A DNA stretch of 64,000 bases from Motiliproteus sp963974645 (GTDB lineage: Bacteria > Pseudomonadota > Gammaproteobacteria > Pseudomonadales > Balneatricaceae). The first letter of the stretch is position 1; each line of letters begins with the position of its first letter. The position numbers and the translations under genes are program-made. The stretch is taken from the NCBI GenBank assembly GCA_963974645.1, contig CAXBEA010000002.1, positions 20,875-84,874 on the forward strand, read 5' to 3'. Below, piece by piece: positions 8,237-15,384 of the stretch. The notes under the pieces were generated by a model. The model saw only the letters and a program-made list of their open reading frames with translations, was not told where the DNA came from and did no database searches.

Positions 8237-8572
8237 ATGGCAACCTTGACCCTGAACGATCAAATCGTGGAGCTGGATACGGAAGGATTTTTACGCAACC
8301 TTGACGACTGGAACTCGACTGTCGCCAGCGAGCTAGCCCGACTAGAATCGATACAGCTAACAGATGATCACTGGAAAATAATCGAGATACTGCGTGATTT
8401 TTATCTGGAATATCAGCTTACCCCTGCCATGCGCATTCTGGTAAAACAGGTCGGTTTACAGCTCGGTAAAGAGAAGGCATCAAGCCTGTACCTACTGCAA
8501 CTGTTTCCCGGTAGCCCGACCAAAATTGCCTGCAAGATTGCCGGCTTACCCAAGCCAACCAACTGTCTCTAA
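8237..8572 (+). CDS. DsrC/TusE sulfur carrier with both conserved cysteines
   Basis: A 111-residue DsrC-family protein. The flexible C-terminal arm reads ACKIAGLPKPTNCL, with the penultimate Cys110 and a second Cys99 exactly 11 residues earlier, the pair used by true DsrC to form a trisulfide or disulfide. TusE proteins normally keep only the terminal one. The start at 8237 is favoured because it gives the family's usual length of about 112; an ATG at 8222 adds five residues, and neither has a clear ribosome site. The stop overlaps the next gene as TAATG. No dsrAB is in the window, so the sulfur acceptor is unknown; tRNA thiolation through MnmA is the default role. Confidence 0.9.
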   Translation: MATLTLNDQIVELDTEGFLRNLDDWNSTVASELARLESIQLTDDHWKIIEILRDFYLEYQLTPAMRILVKQVGLQLGKEKASSLYLLQLFPGSPTKIACKIAGLPKPTNCL

Positions 8573-9363
8573 TGACTAAATTCTGCGCCAATCTGAGCCT
8601 GCTCTTCACCGAGCACCTCTGGCCTGAACGCTTTCAGGCTGCAGCGAGGGCACAATTCAGTGCGGTCGAGATTCAATTCCCCTACCTGATCACGGCTAAC
8701 GCACTGACCCAGTTGCTTCGAGACAACCGGCAGCAGCTGGTGCTGCTGAATATGCCCGCAGGCGACTGGGAACAAGGCGAGCGAGGCATCGCCTGTCTGC
8801 CCGACAGAGAACAAGAGTTTAAACAGGGAGTAGAGCTGGCGCTGGAATACGCAATGGCCAGCAACTGCCCGCAGATCAACTGTCTCTCGGGTATCTGTCC
8901 GCCCGAACTTCCCCGTACAGAGGCATTAACGCTGATGGCCGAGCGCATCCAGCACGCCGCCAAGCGCCTGGATCGTTACGGCATCCAACTCAATATTGAA
9001 CCGATAAACAGCTACGATATACCTGGGTTTCTGCTTCACCACTCAGCAACCGTGATAGATATGATAAAGGCCAACAACTGTGACAATATCCGGCTGCAGT
9101 ACGATATCTATCATATGCAGCGGATGGAAAGCCCTCTTTTGCCTAGGCTAGCTAAGCTGCTGCCCTATATCGGTCATATCCAAATCGCCGACCATCCAGG
9201 CAGGCATGAACCTGGGACTGGCGAAATCGATTACCCGACACTATTCAACGCATTGGATTCGTTGGGGTATACTGGCTGGATAGGGCTGGAATACAATCCT
9301 AAAACCACAACCCAGGCGGGTTTGAGCTGGCTGTACATGACCCCTGACGGAGCGATGAGATGA
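8572..9363 (+). CDS. hyi: Hydroxypyruvate isomerase-like TIM-barrel protein
   Basis: A 263-residue protein of the xylose-isomerase-like TIM-barrel family. Metal-ligand residues are visible in LNIEPINSYDIPGF (Glu near 143), QYDIYHMQ (Asp and His), HIQIADHPGR and GLEYNP (terminal Glu), the pattern of Hyi and related sugar-acid isomerases. Hyi interconverts hydroxypyruvate and tartronate semialdehyde in glyoxylate use, but no gcl or glxR gene is nearby and the family includes other activities. It overlaps dsrC by one base and cheW by 4 bases, so it is inside the operon. Confidence 0.85.
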   Translation: MTKFCANLSLLFTEHLWPERFQAAARAQFSAVEIQFPYLITANALTQLLRDNRQQLVLLNMPAGDWEQGERGIACLPDREQEFKQGVELALEYAMASNCPQINCLSGICPPELPRTEALTLMAERIQHAAKRLDRYGIQLNIEPINSYDIPGFLLHHSATVIDMIKANNCDNIRLQYDIYHMQRMESPLLPRLAKLLPYIGHIQIADHPGRHEPGTGEIDYPTLFNALDSLGYTGWIGLEYNPKTTTQAGLSWLYMTPDGAMR

Positions 9364-9827
9364 GCGGAGAAAACCTACAGGTAAAACAACAAAGCGGCAG
9401 CAACGACCCTCAAGTACAGTGGGCCACGTTTTTGCTTGCTGAGGAGTTGTACGGTATTGATGTCATGCAGGTTAAAGAGGTGCTGCGCCTGACCGAGATA
9501 GCGCCTGTACCAGGCGCCGTCCACTATATCGTAGGGATCATTAACCTGCGCGGAAATGTTATCACCGTTATTGATACCCGCTCCCTGTTTGGCCTACAGC
9601 CTACCGAACCGAGCAACGACAGCCGGATCATCGTCATCGAGCTGGAAGACCAGGTTATAGGTATGCTGGTCGACTCTGTCGCCGAAGTGATCTACCTGCG
9701 CCAATCTGAGGTCGAACGCACCCCTAATGTCGGCACCGACGAGAGCAGTAAATTTATCCAGGGCGTGAGTTACCATAACGACGAGTTGATAATTCTGCTC
9801 GATCTGAATCAGATGATTCAGGGATAA
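9360..9827 (+). CDS. cheW: CheW chemotaxis coupling protein
   Basis: A 155-residue single CheW domain that links chemoreceptors to the CheA kinase. Conserved parts are LAEELYGIDVMQVKEVL, the PGAVHYIVGIINLRG turn, VIDTRSLFGL and GMLVDSVAEVI. It starts inside the hyi stop (ATGA overlap) and is the last gene of the dsrEFHC-hyi-cheW run. No cheA, cheY or receptor gene is present in the window, so it is an orphan coupling protein or the main cheW placed away from the che operon. Confidence 0.93.
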   Translation: MSGENLQVKQQSGSNDPQVQWATFLLAEELYGIDVMQVKEVLRLTEIAPVPGAVHYIVGIINLRGNVITVIDTRSLFGLQPTEPSNDSRIIVIELEDQVIGMLVDSVAEVIYLRQSEVERTPNVGTDESSKFIQGVSYHNDELIILLDLNQMIQG

Positions 9828-9857
9828 GCATCTCTAACACTCAAATAAGAAAGGGGC

Positions 9858-10037
9858 ATGGATGAGAGCGAAATATTCATCCGCCCCCTACTCCTTATCA
9901 AAAAGCGCCTCGTCTACCAAGGACTCTTAACCCAAGCGGTAGCCAGCCCTATATCGATGGTGATTGCAGATTATGAGCAATGGGAATTGGAACTAGATTC
10001 CAGGCAGATCCTAACGCTGAGGCTAGGATCTGCCTAA
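9858..10037 (+). CDS. Possible 59-residue small protein
   Basis: A 59-codon open frame (MDESEIFIRPLLLIKKRL...) in the gap after cheW. AAGGGG precedes the ATG by only one base, too close for a normal ribosome site. Composition is protein-like, with an amphipathic first half and an acidic middle, but no family is recognised. Its last codons lie in a perfect 12-base-pair hairpin. Confidence 0.25.
   Translation: MDESEIFIRPLLLIKKRLVYQGLLTQAVASPISMVIADYEQWELELDSRQILTLRLGSA
10002..10035. repeat. Perfect 12-bp inverted repeat between convergent genes
   Basis: AGGCAGATCCTA at 10002-10013 pairs with TAGGATCTGCCT at 10024-10035 across a 10-base loop. It lies between cheW (plus) and the STAS-like gene (minus). 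There is no T run on either side, so it is not a classical terminator; it may protect transcript 3' ends. Confidence 0.6.
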
Positions 10038-10045
10038 GGAGGGGA

Positions 10046-10414
10046 TCAATGATCGCATAACCAGTCTTTAGCTAGCTCAAGCTCAGAGTGGAACTGCATC
10101 TCTATATCATAACGATCACAGGCGATCTGCAGACGTTGATAGGTCACTCGGGCATCCGGTTGGCAAATAAGCGCAATACGCTGGCAAGAAGGAAAGTCAA
10201 CCCTGAACTCTTTCGCAAACGTATCTATGTCGTCTTGGCTAAAACGATCAATATTGACCTTGCGGTAGTCAAACAGCATCCGCTCAATTCCCGCGTCATC
10301 AAATAGCGGCAGAATTTTGCTTCTGGCTGCTTTGATATCTTCAAAACTGGCGTCTGAAGATCGGGCGATATGTAAATACTTCCTGCCTTCATGACTCGAT
10401 GACATAGCTTTCAC
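10046..10414 (-). CDS. STAS/SpoIIAA-like protein, paralogue A
   Basis: A 122-residue soluble protein with alternating strands and helices resembling the STAS/SpoIIAA-like fold, with no catalytic residues seen. The start is a GTG at 10414 with GGAG 7 bases upstream; an ATG 9 bases further in has no ribosome site. It shares with the protein at 17974-18345 the IKAARS block (residues 27-32 in both), a LFDYR/LVDFR strand, a DFPSCQRIAL/DVPKCKRMAI strand and an A-x-x-WL end. Function is unknown. A perfect FNR box lies 83 bases upstream. Confidence 0.8.
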   Translation of the reverse strand: MKAMSSSHEGRKYLHIARSSDASFEDIKAARSKILPLFDDAGIERMLFDYRKVNIDRFSQDDIDTFAKEFRVDFPSCQRIALICQPDARVTYQRLQIACDRYDIEMQFHSELELAKDWLCDH

Positions 10415-10496
10415 AGCGTTACTCCACAGCTCACTGATTGATACTATGGGACAATACAGGAATTTTTTGTGCGCCGCAGCATTTATTATTTAAACA

Positions 10497-10510
10497 TTGA
10501 TATTGATCAA
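10497..10510. promoter_or_regulatory. Perfect FNR/ANR box 1
   Basis: TTGAT-ATTG-ATCAA matches the TTGATNNNNATCAA consensus at every fixed position. Its second half is part of a further inverted repeat, GATCAATA-AC-TATTGATC (10505-10522). On plus, TAAAAT at 10536-10541 is about where a -10 element would lie if the box is centred near -41. On minus it could act on the STAS-like gene. Confidence 0.7.
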
Positions 10511-10701
10511 TAACTATTGATCCAATCCGCGCCCTTAAAATCTTAACAAACTGTGCTTTATGCCCAGACCCCAGCATAGCAAGCATGCTGCAAGAGCCAA
10601 ACCCTATGCTGTAACTACCTCTTCGCAGCAAAAAAGACAACACTTGATGAAACGATAACAACGAAAAAACCGATCGCATACCGCAATTTATAGGTAATCA
10701 G

Positions 10702-10724
10702 TTATACACAGTTTCTGTGGATAA
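10702..10724. promoter_or_regulatory. Pair of opposed DnaA boxes
   Basis: TTATACACA (10702-10710) and TGTGGATAA (10716-10724, the exact reverse complement of TTATCCACA) face each other 5 bases apart. Both fit the TTATNCACA consensus. A one-mismatch copy, TGTGCATTA, is near 10918-10926. They could make a DnaA-responsive promoter, a titration site or part of an origin; dnaA, gyrB, mnmG and parAB are not in the window. Confidence 0.55.
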
Positions 10725-10896
10725 CTCTGTGTGGTAAAGCGGGGTAACCCGTCTCAAGCCCCTGTTTTAGAGCACTCACCCTGGATTGATCAGAATCTCA
10801 TCGACCAAGAATAATAACTTTTAAAATCATACAGATAAGAATATCAACCATTGTTTCGCAACATTTTTTAAATTTATTTTCACTGGAAAATTCTAA

Positions 10897-10910
10897 TTGA
10901 TGCATATCAA
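10897..10910. promoter_or_regulatory. Perfect FNR/ANR box 2
   Basis: TTGAT-GCAT-ATCAA is a second full match to the FNR consensus, in AT-rich DNA. TATAGA at 10944-10949 lies downstream on plus. The nearest plus-strand candidates are the 46-codon ORF at 11272 and the dehydrogenase at 11727. Confidence 0.7.
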
Positions 10911-11081
10911 TTCATATCTGTGCATTAAATTTCGTAGGTCGCTTATAGATCGGCACAAAAACAAGTTTGATCTCACTTTTTTGGGTGCGTGCCGCACCCC
11001 GATCTTCCTGCTATTGTTCTAATCAAGTTCAATAATGTTATTCAAATTCAACGGTTTTAATCACAATCAATCTCCGCGACG

Positions 11082-11212
11082 GCATCTTCGCGATGCTGCA
11101 GATCTTGCTGGTAAGTTATGCAGCACCTGTTGCTACCCTGGCGATGATGGACCGCTCTGGAGCCTCTTCCCGGCACATTGCAGTCAGGACCTTGGTGCAC
11201 ATGCTGCTGCAT
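11082..11212 (+). other. Potential structured leader RNA
   Basis: GCATC-TTCGC-GATGC (11082-11096) forms a compact hairpin. ATGCAGCA (11118-11125) can pair with TGCTGCAT (11205-11212), closing a domain of about 95 bases. The segment is more GC-rich than its surroundings and lies between FNR box 2 and the small ORF at 11272. No known riboswitch consensus was recognised. Confidence 0.3.
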
Positions 11213-11271
11213 TGAACTCGCGCGGGATCCCCAACGCTAGCCCGAATTTTAGTTAAGAACAGGGGGTACTT

Positions 11272-11412
11272 ATGAGCTGGTTAAACGCTACGATGTTAAA
11301 GCTACCGCTAATTTCAAAGTCTGTACATTTGTGGCTTAGACTCCCATACTGGATCTCAGCTCCGGTTATATACCTACCTAGTGAATTCTATTCACTCAAG
11401 CGGGAGCATTAA
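11272..11412 (+). CDS. Possible 46-residue small protein with strong ribosome site
   Basis: An ATG preceded by CAGGGGG with 5-base spacing, the strongest ribosome site in this part of the window, opens a 46-codon frame (MSWLNATMLKLPLISKSVHL...). The product is basic and moderately hydrophobic, with tryptophans and tyrosines spaced as in amphipathic membrane peptides. A hairpin follows 6 bases after the stop. No family is recognised. Short frames arise by chance, so the ribosome site is the main support. Confidence 0.4.
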   Translation: MSWLNATMLKLPLISKSVHLWLRLPYWISAPVIYLPSEFYSLKREH

Positions 11413-11726
11413 GCGGTAAGTCGCCATAGAACACCTATCAGCGACTCTGTATCGCCCCCCTTTTTTCTTTAGCCTGTTTTTGTGTTGCTATCTCGTTTGC
11501 GAAGTTTAATTTAACGTATTTTTTAACTTCCCCTCCTCTTAGTAATTTTTTGCGGCCCTGGTCGCATCCATACGAACGTAATATTTTCGCTGTCGCCTTT
11601 GAGCTTAACTTATCGGCACTCTGAATTTTTTAAAGCGAATTGTTAGCCCCATATTTTAGATAGCGAACTACTGCTGTAGCACGCGACTACTTGTGTGCGC
11701 CCACCCTTTTTAATCAAGGAATTTGT
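11413..11726. other. AT-rich gap upstream of the dehydrogenase gene
   Basis: About 310 bases without a gene. AGTCGC...GCGACT (arms 11419-11424 and 11441-11446, with an inner ATAG/CTAT pairing) is followed about 14 bases later by TTTTTT, a weak terminator candidate for the small ORF. The rest is T-rich on plus and probably holds the promoter of the gene at 11727; no clear -35/-10 pair was picked out. Confidence 0.45.
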
Positions 11727-12863
11727 ATGACCGATTTAACCTTTGGTGTTATTGGCACCTCCAAAAAAGCAGATGAACGACGGGTTCCACTCCATCCCGA
11801 GCATTTTTTGAGATTGCCGGAAGCCATCCGCCGGCAACTCACGTTTGAGGAGGGCTACGGCGCACCCTTTGGTATTAGCGACAGTACTATTGCAGAACAG
11901 ACTGGAGGCATCGCCAGCCGCGAGCATATTCTGGCTAACATTGGCCGCGCCATCGTCTCCAAGCCGGTACTTTCCGATTTACAGGCCCTGCGTGAAGGCG
12001 GAATTTTGTGGGGTTATGTGCATTGCGCGCAGCAGCGCGCCATTACCCAAGCCGCCATCGATCGCAAGCTGACACTGATTGCCTTTGAAGATATGTTTGT
12101 TTGGAGCCCCAGTGGTCAAGTGGGCCGTCATACGTTTTATAAAAATAACGAGATGGCGGGCTATTGTGCGGTGCTGCATGCATTGCAACTTAAAGGCATA
12201 GACGGCCATTATGGCAACCAACGCAAAGTGACCATCTTTAGCTTTGGCGCTGTGAGTCGCGGAGCTATCTATGCACTCAAAGCGCATGGCTTTAGGGATA
12301 TCACCATCTGTATTCAACGCCCCGATCACGAAGTGCGTGAAGAAGTGCTCGACTGTCATTATGTACGCGTCCGCCCTGGCGTCGACGACGAACCACGCAT
12401 GATGGTGGTAGAGCACGATGGCAGCGCGCGCCCATTACATGAGCTGATCAGCGAAACCGATATTATTATCAACGGCACCTATCAAGAAACCGATTTTCCA
12501 ATTCACTATGTGACTGAAGCGGAGCGTGGATGTTTGCGGTCGGGCTGCCTGATCATCGATATCAGTTGCGACGAAGGCATGGGGTTCTACTTTGCCAAGC
12601 CCACCAGTTTTAGCCAGCCCATGTTTAAGGTGGGTGACATTGACTACTACGCGGTAGATCACACCCCCAGCTATTTATGGGAAAGCGCATCGCGCTCTAT
12701 TTCTGCGGCGCTGTTGGTGCACATTCCCGCTGTACTCTCTGGGCGTGAAGGTTGGCAAGCCAATGAAACTATTCGACGTGCAATTAATATCGATGAGGGG
12801 GTCATTGAAAAACCATCGATCTTGTCCTTTCAACATCGAGCCGCGCAGTATCCGCATGCGTAG
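11727..12863 (+). CDS. N5-(carboxyethyl)ornithine synthase / alanine dehydrogenase-family enzyme
   Basis: A 378-residue cytoplasmic NAD(P)-dependent enzyme of the AlaDH/PNT family. The N-terminal catalytic half begins FGVIGTSKKADERRVPLHP, where the Lys and Arg fit the substrate-binding motif of carboxyethylornithine synthase, followed by LWGYVHCAQQ. A Rossmann half has a glycine-rich turn in VTIFSFGAVSRGAIYAL, with Gly-Ala-Val-Ser-Arg-Gly in place of the usual GxGxxG. The enzyme could reductively couple pyruvate to the side chain of ornithine or lysine. AAGGA lies 7 bases upstream of the ATG. It precedes a BCCT carrier by 177 bases. Confidence 0.75.
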   Translation: MTDLTFGVIGTSKKADERRVPLHPEHFLRLPEAIRRQLTFEEGYGAPFGISDSTIAEQTGGIASREHILANIGRAIVSKPVLSDLQALREGGILWGYVHCAQQRAITQAAIDRKLTLIAFEDMFVWSPSGQVGRHTFYKNNEMAGYCAVLHALQLKGIDGHYGNQRKVTIFSFGAVSRGAIYALKAHGFRDITICIQRPDHEVREEVLDCHYVRVRPGVDDEPRMMVVEHDGSARPLHELISETDIIINGTYQETDFPIHYVTEAERGCLRSGCLIIDISCDEGMGFYFAKPTSFSQPMFKVGDIDYYAVDHTPSYLWESASRSISAALLVHIPAVLSGREGWQANETIRRAINIDEGVIEKPSILSFQHRAAQYPHA

Positions 12864-13040
12864 ACGGCTTGAAGACTAATAAGATAGAGAACGACGGGGC
12901 CAGGGTGTCAGGATATTTGAGCACCTGTCCAATTTAGCTCGGATAAATGTTACCGTATAGAGGTATACCTTAGTAACAACCTGAAACTCAGGTGTTTCTA
13001 AGTATTTTCATGGTAATTACGCTGTAAACAAGAGAGTCCA

Positions 13041-14618
13041 ATGAGTGAACCAACAGACAAATATAGTATAGAGAGTACGGATTACACGATAGGTCAGGAC
13101 AATGTCCAAAAATGGGGATTTGATATCCATAACCCTGTTTTTGGAACCAGTGCTGCTCTGGTGTTAATTTTCCTGTTAGCAACGCTGCTAACAGATTCAA
13201 CAACCGCAAAAGAGTTTCTTGACGGCATCAAGTGGAACATTATCGGTACCTTCGACGTACTTTTCATGTGGTCTGCTAATTTCTTTGTTATTTTCTGCTT
13301 ATTTCTGATCATTTCTCCGTGGGGCAAAATTCGTCTGGGAGGCGATGAGGCGAAAGCAGAACACTCAACGATCACCTGGCTAGCGATGCTGTTCGCGGCG
13401 GGGATGGGGATTGGGCTGATGTTCTGGGGTGTTGCCGAACCGGTTGCTTACTTCACCGGCTGGTATGAAACGCCCTTAGGCGTGGAAGCGAGAACGCCTG
13501 AAGCCGCCCGCATGGCGTTGGGTGCGACTATGTACCACTGGGGTTTACACCCCTGGGCAATCTATGCCGTTGTTGCAGTATCCCTCGCCTTTTTTACCTA
13601 CAACAAGGGCCTGCCACTCTCCATCCGCTCTATTTTTTATCCGCTATTAGGTGATCGAGCCTGGGGATGGCCGGGTCATATCATCGATATCCTTGCTGTA
13701 TTAGCCACGCTCTTTGGTCTGGCAACATCGCTGGGCCTTGGCGCTCAACAAGCGGCAGCCGGCATCCATCACGTATTTGGTATTGAAGCAGGCGTCGGTC
13801 TGCAAATACTGGTGATTATTGGCGTTACCCTGCTGGCGATCATTTCGGTAATACGCGGCATCGAAGGCGGGGTAAAACTGCTCAGTAACATCAATATGAT
13901 TATTGCCTTTGTGTTGCTGGTCTTCGTAGCGCTTTCTGCAGCGGCTATCTCACTGGGTACGATTCCACAGACACTCGGCGCCTACCTGGAAAATATCATT
14001 CCATTAAGCAACCCGCATGGACGTGAAGACGAGGCTTGGTTTCAGGGCTGGACTGTTTTCTACTGGGCCTGGTGGATCTCCTGGTCTCCTTTTGTAGGTA
14101 TGTTTATTGCTCGTGTATCCAAAGGCCGTACCATCCGCGAATTTATCATCGCTGTCCTCCTGGTACCGACCAGCGTAACGATAATCTGGATGTCTGTGTA
14201 CGGTGGCATTGCAATCGATCAGGTGATCAACCAGGTTGGCGCGCTGGGGGCCGATGGGCTGACAGAAGTACCGCTGGCCATGTTCCAGATGTTCGATGAA
14301 CTGGCGATGGGGAGCGCCCTGTCTGTGATAGCGATAGTACTGGTGCTGGTCTTCTTCATTACCTCGTCAGATTCAGGCTCGCTGGTTATCGATAGCATCA
14401 CTTCGGGTGGTAAGATTGATGCGCCGGTCCCTCAGCGAATTTTCTGGGCAAGTACGGAAGGCGCCATAGCAGCGGCACTGCTCTGGATCGGCGGCACAGA
14501 ATCGATTCAGGCATTGCAAGCCGGTGCTATCTCTACCGGCCTGCCTTTCACTATCGTGCTGTTGTTGATGTGTCTGAGTCTGGTCTTGGGCTTGCGAACA
14601 GAAAAAACTTACAAATAA
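13041..14618 (+). CDS. BCCT-family betaine/choline/carnitine-type transporter
   Basis: A 525-residue inner-membrane carrier with 12 hydrophobic helices. The family signature is in MFWGVAEPVAYF, the tryptophan-rich YWAWWISWSPFVGMFIARV segment and FITSSDSGSLVIDS. It should import a quaternary-ammonium compound by Na+ or H+ symport. It lacks the long cytoplasmic C-terminus of osmo-activated BetT/BetP proteins, ending shortly after the last helix, so it may be a catabolic rather than stress-gated importer. The upstream dehydrogenase may act on an imported amino-acid derivative. Confidence 0.92.
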   Translation: MSEPTDKYSIESTDYTIGQDNVQKWGFDIHNPVFGTSAALVLIFLLATLLTDSTTAKEFLDGIKWNIIGTFDVLFMWSANFFVIFCLFLIISPWGKIRLGGDEAKAEHSTITWLAMLFAAGMGIGLMFWGVAEPVAYFTGWYETPLGVEARTPEAARMALGATMYHWGLHPWAIYAVVAVSLAFFTYNKGLPLSIRSIFYPLLGDRAWGWPGHIIDILAVLATLFGLATSLGLGAQQAAAGIHHVFGIEAGVGLQILVIIGVTLLAIISVIRGIEGGVKLLSNINMIIAFVLLVFVALSAAAISLGTIPQTLGAYLENIIPLSNPHGREDEAWFQGWTVFYWAWWISWSPFVGMFIARVSKGRTIREFIIAVLLVPTSVTIIWMSVYGGIAIDQVINQVGALGADGLTEVPLAMFQMFDELAMGSALSVIAIVLVLVFFITSSDSGSLVIDSITSGGKIDAPVPQRIFWASTEGAIAAALLWIGGTESIQALQAGAISTGLPFTIVLLLMCLSLVLGLRTEKTYK

Positions 14619-14635
14619 CTGATAATTCGATTTAC

Positions 14636-14661
14636 AAAAGCTCGGTTCGCCGAGCTTTTTT
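14636..14661 (+). terminator. Rho-independent terminator after BCCT gene
   Basis: AAAAGCTCGG-TTCG-CCGAGCTTTTTT forms a 10-base stem with a UUCG tetraloop and a T run, 18 bases after the stop. The A-rich left side allows it to serve the convergent exonuclease gene too. Confidence 0.9.
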
Positions 14662-14673
14662 ATGCCCAGCTTT

Positions 14674-15384
14674 TTATGTCCATAAAGCCTTAACAGCCAT
14701 CTCTGGACTCAAGTGATGCGCAATCTGCGCCTGTAACAACTCAGCCGTGGCCAGCGCATCCGTGAGCGCGTTGTGGGCATCGTAATGCGGAAGGTTATAA
14801 CGTCGGCGGCAATACCCCAGTCGAACCGGCTCAAGCGCTTTGTTCATCAGCTTATCAAAGAATCCCTGCTGCCCCTTGAGGATGTTCGCCTCAGTCTCCA
14901 TCGTATCGATCAACGGGAACAGCAGCGGTTCATGGAGCAGTTCCAGCACCGCTTTATTAAAGAACTCCCGCTCTATATAACGATAATGAACCACCACCAA
15001 TTTGCCCTCAATGGCATCCAGCACCTGATCCAGAATGACCTCAAGAGGGGGGGCTGCTTCCACATCAGAATGGGTAATCCCATGGAACACGATGGACGCC
15101 TCGGTCATATCCTGTTGCGGTTTTACAATCCAATGCCTGGATTCACCACAATAGATACGCCTGATATCAAAAGGCACCAGACCAATACTGACAATCTCGG
15201 AATCCTCTGAAGACAAGCCTGTGGTTTCAAAATCCAGCGCCACCAGGGGCGCCTGCCCGATCGGGGTTTCGGGATTGATCACCCCCTGGCGATAGAAGTC
15301 AGCTACCCTCTGGCTGCTAGCGGAGGTAGCGCGCTGCCTATAATATTCGACCCAATCCCGGGGTAAATCGCGCCCAGGATTCAG
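14674..15384 (-). CDS. DnaQ-like 3'-5' exonuclease, probable CTG start
   Basis: A DEDD-type exonuclease: ExoI LVALDFETTGL, an altered ExoII region around VVVHYRYIEREF and ExoIII YDAHNALTDALATAELL. The common NAxFD of ExoII is replaced by HYRYIERE. The first usual start is a GTG at 15282, but the frame upstream is coding in character (LPRDWVEYYRQ...ADFYRQGVINPETP), like the N-terminal region of relatives. It holds no ATG, GTG or TTG before the stop codon at 15427-15429. A CTG at 15384 overlaps the preceding TGA stop as CTGA, with AGGGA 7 bases upstream, so I place the start there (236 residues). Role: nucleic-acid trimming, target unknown. Confidence 0.8.
   Translation of the reverse strand: MNPGRDLPRDWVEYYRQRATSASSQRVADFYRQGVINPETPIGQAPLVALDFETTGLSSEDSEIVSIGLVPFDIRRIYCGESRHWIVKPQQDMTEASIVFHGITHSDVEAAPPLEVILDQVLDAIEGKLVVVHYRYIEREFFNKAVLELLHEPLLFPLIDTMETEANILKGQQGFFDKLMNKALEPVRLGYCRRRYNLPHYDAHNALTDALATAELLQAQIAHHLSPEMAVKALWT

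Larger units (their letters stand above)
10415..11271. other. Long gene-poor, regulator-rich region
   Basis: About 860 bases with no convincing gene on either strand. It holds two perfect FNR boxes exactly 400 bases apart, two DnaA boxes, an AT-rich segment (10800-10980) and, from 11080 to 11212, sequence able to form RNA hairpins. An open frame on plus (11093-11215) encoding MLQILLVSYAAPVATLAMMD has no ribosome site. A minus frame at 10431-10679 has no family character. Confidence 0.6.

Noticed and set aside
10431..10679. 82-codon minus-strand frame upstream of the STAS-like gene
   Set aside because: It crosses an FNR box, has no ribosome site and no protein-like pattern.
10702..10980. Calling this region the chromosomal origin
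   Set aside because: Only two good DnaA boxes, no dnaA, mnmG or parAB nearby, and GC skew could not be computed; kept as an observation only.
11093..11215. 40-codon plus frame starting MLQILLVSYAAPVATLAMMD
   Set aside because: Hydrophobic and somewhat protein-like, but lacks a ribosome site and overlaps foldable RNA; not enough to call a gene or a remnant.
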